This document shows positions 1-11,417 of a stretch of DNA of 64,000 nt, piece by piece (the first letter of the stretch is position 1; every line of letters starts with the position of its first letter). This DNA comes from Synanceia verrucosa (lineage: Eukaryota > Chordata > Actinopteri > Perciformes > Synanceiidae), in NCBI GenBank assembly GCA_029721515.1, contig JAQQSB010001447.1:46672-110671 (forward strand). The letters run 5' to 3'. The notes below the pieces were generated by a model. That model saw only the letters and a list, made by a program, of their open reading frames with translations. It was not told the origin of the DNA and did no database searches. A program made the translations under genes and the position numbers.

Positions 1-291
1 GACTTTTATTTTCAAAGTTTCTATTCATACAATTCATTCTCCTTCAAACATTCAACCCAGCATTCAGCAGTTTGGCTTCAGCTTTCATTTTCAAAGTTTC
101 AATTCATACAATTCATTCTCATTCAAACATTCAACCCAGCATTCAGCAGTTTGGCTTCAGCTTTCATTTTCAAAATTTCTATTCGTACAATTCATTCTCA
201 TTCATACATTCAACCCAGCATTAGCATTCGGCAGCGTAGCTTCAGCTGCGGGCATTCACACCCGCAATTGCTTCAGCAATTGCTCTTCTAG
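1..291 (+). repeat. Partial unit, 3' end only
   Basis: This is the tail of a unit that begins before the window. It holds three 79-bp minisatellite copies (TTCAAAG or TTCAAAA landmarks at 11, 90 and 169), then the 3' inverted-repeat sequence, the GCAATTGC hairpin and CTAG at 288-291. The next bases, TATTAC, start a class A unit. Confidence 0.85.
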
Positions 292-1776
292 TATTACATT
301 TAAAACCCCCCTACTCAAAACTTTGAACCGCTACTCCTCCCGCACCGTTGGTCGTAAACGCCGTTCAGCGCCAAAACGACCGGCTCGGCCGGGAATGGTG
401 TGCTTGTATTCAGAATTTTGATATTCCTTATAATTTCCGAGTTAAGGCCCATAATCCATTTCAAAATTTCCCATAGGAAATGAATGGGGCTTCAGACTTT
501 TTCAGTCATTTAACCTCACTGAACAAACACTCACAGCTTCCTCGTAGTTGGGCCTAGAAACTCCATTCAACTTGGAAAACGCAGCAAATTTTCCTGGCTA
601 CATTTTCATAATTCATCATTTATTAAAAAATGTATAGTTTATTCAGCATTTTGCCTTATGTCAGACCATGGAGAGCAGAGTTTAACATGGGTGTCTATTG
701 CGTGCACTAGAGTGGGAGAACTACACACCTAGAGTGGAGAGCAGCTTCTGCATCAGCTGAAAAAATATTTTAAAACGGCGATTGCGAGGGCTACGTACGC
801 CCCACCGACATAATTTATACATCAAAATGTTGGAAATTTCGCCCCGGTCGTAGTGATGTGCCTCTGGTGTCTGTGAGGTTTATAGTTTTGGCTCCAGACC
901 CTTAATTAGGGCAGCACCTCCAAGAATCCCTCCATAGACTGCAATGTTAAATTTCAGAGGAAAAGGCGTGAGGAAGCAGAGAAACCTCTGGTGTTTAACC
1001 TGCCGCTGTCAGCCTTCTGAGTGGGCTAGAGACATGAAATTTAGACCGCTGCGATCCTCGGGAGCTCCTGCCGCCACGGTCCAAACCCCAAAGCTGTACT
1101 ACTTACGGTTGTGGAGTTATTTAGAGGAGTTCGCAGGCTCTGACTCAGTTCAAATGAATGGCAGTCTATGGGGACAGATGCTGGTGCAGGGAGAGGGAGT
1201 GAGAAGGGAGGGGCCGTCTCCATGGAAACGGCCCAGCTGTGTTTGTGGCACTTGGGCTGCAGTGAGCATGTCTGTGATACAGGCTTCTGATTGGTCAATG
1301 CTCATGATAAAGAGAGTGGATGCCATAATCAATCATTCATATACAGACTGACCAGGGGTGCGTCTAGACTTTTTCATAGGGGTGGCCCTGGCCCAAGGGG
1401 GGCCCAAGTCAGTCAGGGGTGGCCAGCAGAATTAAATTCAAACATTTTCACCATTCAGCTTTTACATTCAAATTCATGGATTATACATTCATAATTTTTC
1501 AACATTCATTCTGCTTAACCTTCATACTACTACATTCAACCCAGCATTCAGCAGTTTGGCTTAGGCTTTTATTATCAAAATTTCTATTCATACAATTCAT
1601 TCTCACTCAAACATTCAACCCAGTATTCAGCAGTTTGGCTTCAGCTTTTATTTTCAAAATTTCTATTCATACAATTCATTCTCATTCATACATTCGACCC
1701 AGCATTAGCATTCGGCAGCGTAGCTTCAGCTGCGGGCATTCACACCCCGCAATTGCTTCAGCAATTGCTCTTCTAG
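292..1776 (+). repeat. Class A unit (1.49 kb)
   Basis: The unit starts TATTACATTTAAAACCCCCC and includes the ACGACCGGCTCGGCCGGGAA palindromic stretch typical of class A. The CAGAGGAAAAGGCGTGAG block is at about 950. One base is missing near 1074 compared with sister units (GCCGCCACGG against GCCGCCCACGG). Two minisatellite copies precede the hairpin and CTAG at 1773-1776. Confidence 0.85.
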
Positions 1777-3218
1777 TTGGTGTGAATGCCCAAAGCATTC
1801 ACACCTATGTTCTCCTACCTTTATTATTATTATTCTTCCCCCCACTTTTTCGCCGCGCTTCTTCTCCCACAGTTTTCAAGCTAGAAACTTCAAACGAACT
1901 TCAAAACGTGCGCCTTCATCGGGAATGGTGTGCTATTACTTTTCATAACCATAACCTTCATAATTTCCGAGTTATTAACAATAATTCAAAAAATTTTCCC
2001 ATTGGAAATGAATGGGGAGAGCTTCAGATTCAGACATTTTCAAACATTTTCCTTCAGCGAACAAACCTTCATAACTCCTTCATACTTTCACTTAGAAACT
2101 TCATTCAACTTTCAAAACGCAGTGAATTTCCCTGGCTACATATTCATAAATCATCATCTATTCAAAAAATGTACGGTTCATTCACAATTTCATCATATCT
2201 CAGACCATGAAATCTTCAAAAATCAGCCTTTAACATGGGTGTCTATTGCGTGCGCTAGAGTGGGAGAACTACACACCTAGAGTGGAGAGCAGTGTCTGAA
2301 GCGTCTGAAAAAAATTTATTTAAATCGCGATTGTGAGGGCTACGTACACCCCACGGACATAATTTTTACATCAAAACGTTGGAAATCTTGTCCCGATCGT
2401 AGCGATGTGTCTCTCATGTCTGTGAGGTTTATAGTTTTGGCTCCAGACCCTTAATTAGGGCGGCACCTCCAGAAATCCCACCATAGACTGCAATGTTAAT
2501 TTTCAGAGGAAAAGGCGTGAGGAAGCAGAAAAACCTCTTGTGTTTAACCTGCCGCTGTCAGCCTTCTGAGTGGGCTAGAGACATGAAATTTAGACCGCTG
2601 CGATCCTCGGGAGCTCCTGCCGCCCACGGTCCAAACCCCAAAGCTGTACTCCTCACGGTTTTGGAGTTATTTAGAGGAGTTTGGCAGGGTCTGACTCAGT
2701 TCAAATGAATGGCAGCCTAAGGGGGCAGAAGGAGACAGCGGCTGGTGCAGGGAGAGGGAGTGAGAAGGGAGGGGCCGTCTCCATGGAAACGGCCCAGCTC
2801 TGTGTGTGGCACTTGGGCTGCAGTGAGCATGCCTGTGATACAGGCTTCTGATTGGTCAGTGCTAATTATATACTTCACCATGTATATATTTCACCATTCA
2901 GCTTTTAAATTCAAATTCATTAATTATACATTCATAATTTTTCAACATTCATTCTACTTAACCTTCATACTACCACATTCAACTCAGCATTAGCAGTATG
3001 GCTTAGACTTTTATTTTCAAAATTTCAATTCATACAATTCATTCTCATTCAAACATTCAACCCAGCATTCAGCAGTTTGGCTTCAGCTTTCATTTTCAAA
3101 ATTTCAATTCGTACAATTCATTCTCATTCATACATTCAACCCAGCATTAGCATTCGGCAGCGTAGCTTCAGCTGCGGGCATTCACACCCCGCAATTGCTT
3201 CAGCAATTGCTCTTCTAG
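1777..3218 (+). repeat. Class B unit (1.44 kb)
   Basis: The unit starts TTGGTGTGAATGCCC, folding with GCATTCACACC into an 11-bp stem, followed by a TTATTATTATTATT tract. It lacks the optional 55-bp hairpin stretch and has two minisatellite copies. Its 3' CTAG at 3215-3218 is followed by a class A start. Confidence 0.85.
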
Positions 3219-4732
3219 TATTACATTTAAAACCCCCCTACTCAAAACTTTGAACCGCTACTCCTCCCGCACCGTTGGTCGTAGAAACGCTGCCTCCGCG
3301 CCAAAACGACCGGCTCGGCCGGGAATGGTGTGCTTGTATTCAGAATTTTGATATTCCTTATAATTTCCGAGTTATGGCCCATAATTCATTTCAAAATTTC
3401 CCATAGGAAATGAATGGGGCTTCAGACTTTTTCAGTCATTTAACCTCACTGAACAAACGCTCACAGCTTCCTCGTAGTTGGGCCTAGAAACTCCATTCAA
3501 CTTGGAAAACGCAGCAAATTTTCCTGGCTACATTTTCATAATTCATCATTTATTAAAAAAATGTATCGTTTATTCAGCATTTCGCCTTATGTCAGACCAT
3601 GGAAAGCAGAGTTTAACATGGGTGTCTATTGCGTGCACTAGAGTGGGAGAACTACACACCTAGAGTGGAGAGCAGCTTCTGCATCAGCTGAAAACATCTT
3701 TTGCACTGGCGAGTGCGAGGGCTACGTACGCCCCACCGACATAATTTATACATCAAAATGTTGGAAATTTCGTCCCGGTCGTATTGATGTGCCTCACATG
3801 CCTGTGAGATTTATAGTTTTGGCTCCAGACCCTTAATTATGGCGGCACCTCCAGAAATCCCTCCATAGACTGCAATGTTAAATTTCAGAGGAAAAGGCGT
3901 GAGGGAGCAGAAAAACCTCTTGTGTTTAACCTGCCGCTGTCAGCCTTCTGAGTGGGCTAGAGACATAAAATTTACATCGCTGCGATCGCTGCAAGCTCCT
4001 GCCGCCCACGGTCCAAACCCCAAAGCTGTACTCCTTACGGTTTTGGAGTTATTTAGAGGAGTTCGGCAGGGTCTGACTCAGTTCAAATGAATGGCAGTCT
4101 ATGGGGACAGAAGCTGGTGCAGGGAGAGGGAGTGAGAAGGGAGGGGCCGTCTCCATGGAAACGGCCCAGCTCTGTGTGGCACTTGGGCTGCAGTGAGCAT
4201 GTCTGTGATACAGGCTTCTGATTGGTCAATGCTCATGATAAAGAGAGTGGATGCCATAATCAATCATTCATATACAGACTGACCAGGGGTGCGTCTAGAC
4301 TTTTTCATAGGGTGGCCCTGGCCCGAGGGGGCCCAAGTCAGTCAGGGGTGGCCAGCAGAGTTATATGATATGCATGCACCTCCCTCAACATAGCATTGTT
4401 AAATTCAAACATTTTCACCATTCAGCTTTTACATTCAATTTCATGGATTATACATTCATAATTTTTCAACATTCGTTCTGCTTAACCTTCATATTACTAC
4501 ATTCAACTCAGTTTGCCTGAGGCTTTTATTTTCAAAATTTCAATTCATACAATTCATTCTCATTCAAACATTCAACCCAGCATTCAGCAGTTTGGCTTCA
4601 GCTTTTATTTTCAAAATTTCTATTCATACAATTCATTCTAATTCAAACATTCAACCCAGCATTAGCATTCAGCAGCGTAGCTTCAGCTGCGGGCATTCAC
4701 ACCCGCAATTGCTTCAGCAATTGCTCTTCTAG
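3219..4732 (+). repeat. Class A unit (1.51 kb)
   Basis: This has the class A 5' end and the same internal order as the unit at 292-1776. It contains the GACCAGGGGTGCGTCTAGAC block near 4280 and a TATGATATGCATGCACC stretch near 4363 that recurs in only some units. Two minisatellite copies precede CTAG at 4729-4732. Confidence 0.85.
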
Positions 4733-6548
4733 TTGGTGTGAATGCCCAAAGCATTCACACCTATGTTCTCCTACCTTTATTATTATTATTTTTCTTCTAC
4801 CTCGTTTTTTGGCACGCTTCTTCTCCCACAGTTTTCAAGCTAGAAACTTCAAACGAACTTCAAAACGTGCGTCTTCATCGGGACATTATTGCTTGTATTT
4901 TTCTAAGCCATAACCTTCATAATTTCCGAGTTATTAACAATAATTCAAAAATTTTTCCCATTGGAAATGAATGGGGAGAGCTTCAAATTTAAAAAATTTT
5001 CAACCTCGAACAAACCTTCATAACTCCTTCATACTTTCACTTAGAAACTTCATTCAACTTTCAAAACGCAGTGAATTTCCCTGGCTACATATTCATAAAC
5101 CATTGTCTATTCAAAAAATGTACGGTTCATTCACAATTTCAGCATATCTCAGACCATGAAATCTTCAAAAATCAGCCTTTAACATGGGTGTCTATTGCGT
5201 GCACTAGAGTGGGAGAACTACACACCTAGAGTGGAGAGCAGTGTCTGAAGCGTCTGAAAAAAATATATTTAAATCGCGATTGTGAGGGCTACGTACACCC
5301 CACGGACATAATTTTTACATCAAAACGTTGGAAATCTTGTCCCGATCGTAGCGATGTGTCTCTCGTGTCTGTGAGTTTTATAGTTTTGGCTCCAGACCCT
5401 TAATTAGGGCGGCATCTCCAGAAATCCCTCCATAGACTGCAATGTTAATTTTCAGAGGAAAAGGCGTGAGGGAGCAGAGAAACCTCTTGTGTTTAACCTG
5501 CCGCTGTCAGCCTTCTGAGTGGGCTAGAGACATAAAATTTACATCGCTGCGATCGTCGCGAGCTCCTGCCGCCCACGGTCCAAACCCCAAAGCTGTACTC
5601 CTCACGGTTTTGGAGTTATTTAGAGGAGTTCGGCAGGGTCTGACTCAGTTCAAATGAATGGCAGTCTAAGGGGACAGAAGCTGGCGCAGGGAGAGGGAGT
5701 GAGAAGGGAGGGGCCGTCTCCATGGAAACGGCCCAGCTCTTGGCAGTTGACCTCAAGTGACCCTGCCTGGGCCTTATACAGGCTTCTGATCGATCAATGC
5801 TCATGATACAGAGAGTGGATGACATCATCAATCACACACACACACAGACAGACCAGGGGCGTGTCTAGACTTTTTTAAAGGGGGGGCCGGGGCCCAAGGG
5901 GGGCCCAAGTCATGCAGGGGTGGCCAGCAGAATTAGGTCAAACTCCAGAGGGGTAACTGTTTCCTCACAGGAAGCTGTGTCTATGACTGTCCTTTCAAAA
6001 TAAAAGTCCAGAATTCTGATTGAGTCTTCACAGGAAACAAAGTCAGGCACGCACATAGTGCGTGCTTCGGTGTGTTTGATTGCAACATGGATTTGGGACA
6101 GGCACGCACGTAGTGCGTGCTTCGGTGTGTTCGATTGCAACATGGATCTGGGACAGGCACACATTTACATTCAACTTTTGAATAAAATTCAAACATTTTC
6201 ACCATTCAGCTTTTAAATTCAAATTCATGATTTATACATTCATAATTTTTCAACATTCATTCTGCTTAAGCTTCATACTACTACATTCAACCCAGCATTC
6301 AGCAGTTTGGCTTCAGCTTTTATTTTCAAAATTTCTATTCATACAATTCATTCTCATTCAAAAATTCAACCCAGCATTCAGCAGTTTGGCTTCAGCTTTT
6401 ATTTTCAAAATTTCAATTCATACAAATTCATTCTCATTCAAACATTCAACCCAGCATTCAGCAGCGTAGCTTCAGCATTAGCATTCAGCAGCGTAGCTTC
6501 AGCTGCGGGCATTCACACCCGCAATTGCTTCAGCAATTGCTCTTCTAG
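4733..6548 (+). repeat. Long class B unit (1.82 kb) with 55-bp hairpin modules
   Basis: This has the class B 5' hairpin and a TTATTATTATT tract. It is about 300 bp longer than its neighbours because it holds the optional stretch (about 5860-6180): a GGGGGGGCC-rich block, TCCTTTCAAAATAAAAG, and two GCACGCAC/GTGCGTGC modules. A CA microsatellite lies near 5831. Two minisatellite copies and an extra GCATTAGCATTCAGCAGCG precede CTAG. Confidence 0.85.
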
Positions 6549-7920
6549 TATTACATTTAAAACCCCCCTACTCAAAACTTTGAACCGCTACTCCTCCCGC
6601 ACCGTTGGTCGTAGAAATGCCGTTCCCGCGCCAAAACGACCGGCTCGGCCGGGAATGGTGTGCTTGTATTCAGAATTTTGATATTCCTTATAATTTCCGA
6701 GTTATGGCCCATAATTCATTTCAAAATTTCCCATAGGAAATGAATGGGGCTTCAGACTTTTTCAGTCATTTAACCTCACTGAACAAACGCTCACAGCTCC
6801 CTCGTAGTTGTGCCTAGAAACTCCATTCAACGTGTAAAACGCAGGAAATTTTCCTGGCTACATTTTCATAATTCATCATTTATTAAAAAAATGTATAGTT
6901 TATTCAGCATTTTGCCTTATGTCAGACCATGGAAAGCAGAGTTTAACATGGGTGTCTATTGCGTGCACTAGAGTGGGAGAACTACACACCTAGAGTGGAG
7001 AGCAGCTTCTGTATCAGCTGAAAAAATATTTTGAAACGGCGATTGCGAGGGCTACGTACGCCCCACCGACATAATTTATACATCAAAATGTTGGAAATTT
7101 CGTCCCGGTCGTATTGATGTGCCTCACATGCCTGTGAGATTTATAGTTTTGGCTCCAGACCCTTAATTAGGGCGGCACCTCCAAGAATCCCTCCATAGAC
7201 TGCAATGTTAAATTTCAGAGGAAAAGGCGTGAGGAAGCAGAGAAACCTCTCGTGTTTAACCTGCCGCTGTCAGCCTTCTGAGAGGGCTAGAGACATAAAA
7301 TTTAGACCGCTGCGACCCTCGCGAGCTCCTGCCGCCCACGGTCCAAACCCCAAAGCTGTACTCCTCACGGTTGGGGAGTTATTTAGAGGAGTTCGGCAGG
7401 GTCTGACTCAGTTCAAATGAATGGCAGTCTATGGGGACAGAGGCTGGTGCAGGGAGAGGGAGTGAGAAGGGAGGGGCCGTCTCCATGGAAACGGCCCAGC
7501 TCTGTGTGTGGCACTTGGGCTGCAGTGAGCATGTCTGTGATACAGGCTTCTGATTGGTCAATGCTAATTATATACTTCACCATGTATATATTTCACCATT
7601 CAGCTTTTAAATTCAAATTCATGAATTATACATTCATAATTTTTCAACATTCATTCTGCTTAACCTTCATACTACTACATTCAACCCAGCATTCAGCAGT
7701 TTGCTTAGGCTTTTATTTTCAAAGTTTCTATTCATACAATTCATTCTCCTTCAAACATTCAACCCAGCGTTCAGCAGTTTGGCTTCAGCTTTTATTTTCA
7801 AAATTTCAATTCGTACAATTCATTCTCATTCATACATTCAACCCAGCATTAGCATTCGGCAGCGTAGCTTCAGCTGCGGGCATTCACACCCCGCAATTGC
7901 TTCAGCAATTGCTCTTCTAG
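6549..7920 (+). repeat. Class A unit (1.37 kb)
   Basis: A short class A unit without the optional stretch and with two minisatellite copies. It ends in the standard hairpin and CTAG at 7917-7920, followed by a class B start. Confidence 0.85.
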
Positions 7921-9852
7921 TTGGTGTGAATGCCCAAAGCATTCACACCTATGTTCTCCTACCTTTATTATGTGCCTGCCGTCGAGCAAGGCTGGCGAAG
8001 CCAGCCTTGCGAGCACGGCGGCACATATTACTATTCCTTTTGGGGGGGTTCCCTAAGTGTCTTAGCATTCATGGCAGGCGAAGCCTGCCATGAATGCTTG
8101 TAGTGGGTCCAAAACACACATATATGATGTAAATAGATAAAATAACCCAAAAAATCCCAAAAAAGTCATCCAAACACCTTAAAAAACACAGTGTTTTAAG
8201 CCAGCAACGCGTATATTAGTATTCAGGACGAGGGTTTATTTTTTTTTTTTCTTATTATTATTTTTATTATAGACACATTTTCGGCAATTAATGCGGGTCG
8301 TACCGTAAGGTGCACCCAGGCATGACATATATCAAAACGTGCGTCTCGATCGTGTGATGAGTGCTATTACTTTTCTCCGTCAAAGCCGTTACCATGGCGA
8401 CGCTAGACCCCAAAAACCGCCGAAAAAAGTCCCATAGGAATGAATGGGGAAAGGGTCGGATTTCAAATTTTTTTCTTCATCGAACAAAGAGTCACAGCTC
8501 CCTCATTCTTTCACCTAGAAACTCCATTCAACTTTCAAAACGCAGCAAATTTTCCTGGCAACATATTCATAATTCATCTTCAATTAAAAAAATGTATAGT
8601 TTCTTCAGCATTTCAACTTTTTCCAGACCATGAAATCTTCAAAAATCAGCCTTTAACATGGGTGTCTATTGCGTGCACTAGAGTGGGAGAACTACACACC
8701 TAGAGTGGAGAGCAGTTTCAGAATCGTCTGAAAAAAATATTTTTAAATTGCGATTGTGAGGGCTACGTTCACTCCACCAACATAATTTTTACAGCAAAAC
8801 GTTGGAAATTTCGTCCCCGTCGTAGCGATGTGTCTCTTATGTCTCTGAGATTTATGGTTTTGGCTCCAGACCCTTAATTAGGGCAGCACCTCCAAAAATC
8901 TCTCCATTGGGCCCAATGTTAATTTTCAGAGGAAAAGGCGTGAGAAAGCAGGAAAACCTCTTGTGTTTAACTTGCCACTGTCTGCCTTCTGAGCGGGCTA
9001 GAGACATAAAATTTACACTGCTGCGATCATCGCGAGCTCCTGCCGCCTCTCGTCCAAACCCCAAACCCGTACTCCTTACGGTTCTTGAGTTATTCAGAGG
9101 AGTTCAACAGGGTCTGACTCAGCTTGAAATCAATGGCAGTCAGTGGGAGCCAGTGTGGGGGACAGACCAGGGGCGCGCCTAGACTTTTCCATAGGGGTGC
9201 CCCATGGGGTGTTGAAGCCATGCAGGGGTGGCCAGCAGAATTAGGTGATATGCATGATCCTCCATCACCATAGCATCATTCACGTGCAAAAATCTAAGCT
9301 CTACTCCTTATAGTTTTTTTTATATGAGAGGTGATTCGACAGGTCAGCTCATAATCAGAGGCATAGTGTGACAGAGCAGCTGTGTGTGTGTGGTATTTGA
9401 ACTGAAGGAACCCTGTCTGTGATATGATGCATAGGTCAATGCTGATGATACAGAGAGTGGGTGACATCATTGATTCATACACACAGATAGGAAGCTCAGG
9501 CTGTTTCCTTCAAAATAAAAGTCCCCAACTTCAGAGGGGTAACTTTTTTCCTCACGGGAAGCTGTGGCCATGACTGTCCTTTCAAAATAAAAGCCCCGAA
9601 CTCTGATTTGATCTTCACAGGAAACAAGGTGTGTTTGTTTGCAACAGGAACCTGGGACAGGCACGCACGTAGTGCGTGCTTCGGCGTGTTTGTTTTCAAC
9701 ACGAACCTGGGACAGGCACGCACGAAGTGCGTGCTTCGGTGCAGGAGAGGGTCAGCATGCATCAGGCTGGGCCTACATGGCCCGGCATCGCGTGGGCCCG
9801 GCGTCATGTGTGCAGGCACATATTAAAATTTCTTCAGGAATTTTTAGTCTAG
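7921..9852 (+). repeat. Class B stub joined to a class C element (1.93 kb)
   Basis: The first 48 bases are a class B 5' end. At 7969 a different element begins with TATGTGCCTGC, whose exact reverse complement, GCAGGCACATA, lies at 9812-9822 near the other end. Two strong GAA-loop hairpins and about 140 bp of sequence not seen elsewhere in the window follow (7971-8240). The middle shares the GAGGAAAAGGCGTGAG block with other units but is more diverged, and there is no 79-bp minisatellite. The 3' end is AAAATTTC-TTCA-GGAATTTT then TTAGT and CTAG. Confidence 0.8.
7971..8097. repeat. Two GAA-loop hairpins at the class C 5' end
   Basis: The first pairs GCAAGGCTGGC with GCCAGCCTTGC around GAA, extended outward by GTGCCTGCCG/CGGCGGCAC with a mismatch. 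The second pairs AGCATTCATGGCAGGC with GCCTGCCATGAATGCT around GAA, a perfect 16-bp stem. A similar GAA loop occurs in the class B' 5' hairpin. Confidence 0.85.
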
Positions 9853-11417
9853 TTATTATTATTATTATAGACGCATTTTCGGCAATTAATGCGGGTCGTA
9901 CCGTAAGGTGCACCCAGGCATGACATATATCAAAACGTGCGGCTCGATCGTGTGAGGGGGGCTATTACTTTTCTCCGTCAAAGCCGTTACCATGGCGACG
10001 CTAGACCCCAAAAACCGCCGAAAAAAGGCCCCATAGGAATGAATGGGAAAACGGTCGGATTTCAAATTTTTTTCTTCATCGAACAAACAGTCACAGCTCC
10101 CTCATGCTTTCACCTAGAAACTCCATTCAACTTTCAAAACGCAGCAAATTTTCCTGGCAACATATTCAAAATTCATCTTCAATTAAAAAAATGTATAGTT
10201 TCTTCAGCATTTCAACTTTTTCTAGACCATGAAATCTTCAAAAATCAGAGCTTAACATGGGTGTCTATTGCGTGCACTAGAGTGACACAACTACACACCT
10301 AGAGTGGAGAGCAGTTTCAGAATCGTCTGAGTTTTTTTTTTTTAAATCGCGATTTTGAGGGCTACGTTCACTCCACCGACATAATTTTTACAGCAAAACG
10401 TTGGAAATTTCGTCCCGGTCGTAGCGATGTGTCTCTTGTGTCTCTGAGATTTATGGTTTTGGCTCCAGACCCTTAATTAGGGCAGCACCTCCCAAAATTC
10501 TCTCCATTGGGCCCAATGTTAATTTTCAGAGGAAAAGGCGTGAGAAAGCAGGAAAACCTCTTGTGTTTAACCTGCCGCTGACGGGCTTCTGAGTGGGCTA
10601 GAGACATAAAATTTACATCGCTGCGATCCTCGCGAGCTCCTGCCGCCTCTCGTCCAAACCCCAAAGCCGTACTCCTTACGGTTCTTGAGTTATTCAGAGG
10701 AGTTTGACAGGGTCCGACTCAGCTTGAAATCAATGGCAGTCAGTGGGAGCCAGTGTGGGGGACAGACCAGGGGCGCGCCTAGACTTTTCCATAGGGGTGC
10801 CCCATGGGGTGTTGAAGCCATGCAGGGGTGGCCAGCAGAATTAGGTGATATGCATGAACCTCCATCACCATAGCATCATTCACGTGCAAAAATCTAAGCT
10901 CTACTCCTTATAGTTTTTTTTTATACGAGAGGTGATTCGACAGGTCAGCTCATAATCAGAAGCATAGTGTGACAGAGCAGCTGTGTGTGTGTGGTATTTG
11001 AACTGAAGGGACCCTGTCTGTGATATGATGCATAGGTCAATGCTGATGATACAGAGAGTGGGTGACATCATTGATCACACACACAGACAGGAAGCTCAGG
11101 CTGTTTCCTTCAAAATAAAACTCTGGTTTTTCAAAATAAAAGCCCCCAACTTCAGAGGGGTAACTTTTTTCCTCACAGGAAGCTGTGGCCATGACTGTCC
11201 TTTCAAAATAAAAGCCCAGAACTCTGATTTGATCTTCACAGGAAACAAGGTGTGTTTGTTTGCAACAGGAACCTGGGACATGCACGCACGTAGTGCGTGC
11301 TTCGGTGCAGGAGAGGGTCAGCATGCATCAGGCTGGGCCTACATGGCCCGGCGTCGCGTGGGCCCGGCGTCATGTGTGCAGGCACATATTAAAATTTCTT
11401 CAGGAATTTTAGTCTAG
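9853..11417 (+). repeat. Class C unit (1.57 kb)
   Basis: This is a near twin of the class C part of the preceding unit. It begins at the TTATTATTATTATTATAGACG tract rather than at the inverted-repeat hairpins. It contains CGGGTCGTACCGTAAGG, the CACGGTTTTGG-equivalent block, TCCTTTCAAAATAAAAG repeats and one GCACGCAC-GTA-GTGCGTGC hairpin near 11283. It ends with the class C hairpin and CTAG, and a class B-like start follows. Confidence 0.8.

Noticed and set aside
8361..10302. Frames of 90-120 codons in class C units
   Set aside because: They overlap in different phases between two near-identical units and end at unit-specific indels, so there is no sign of protein conservation.
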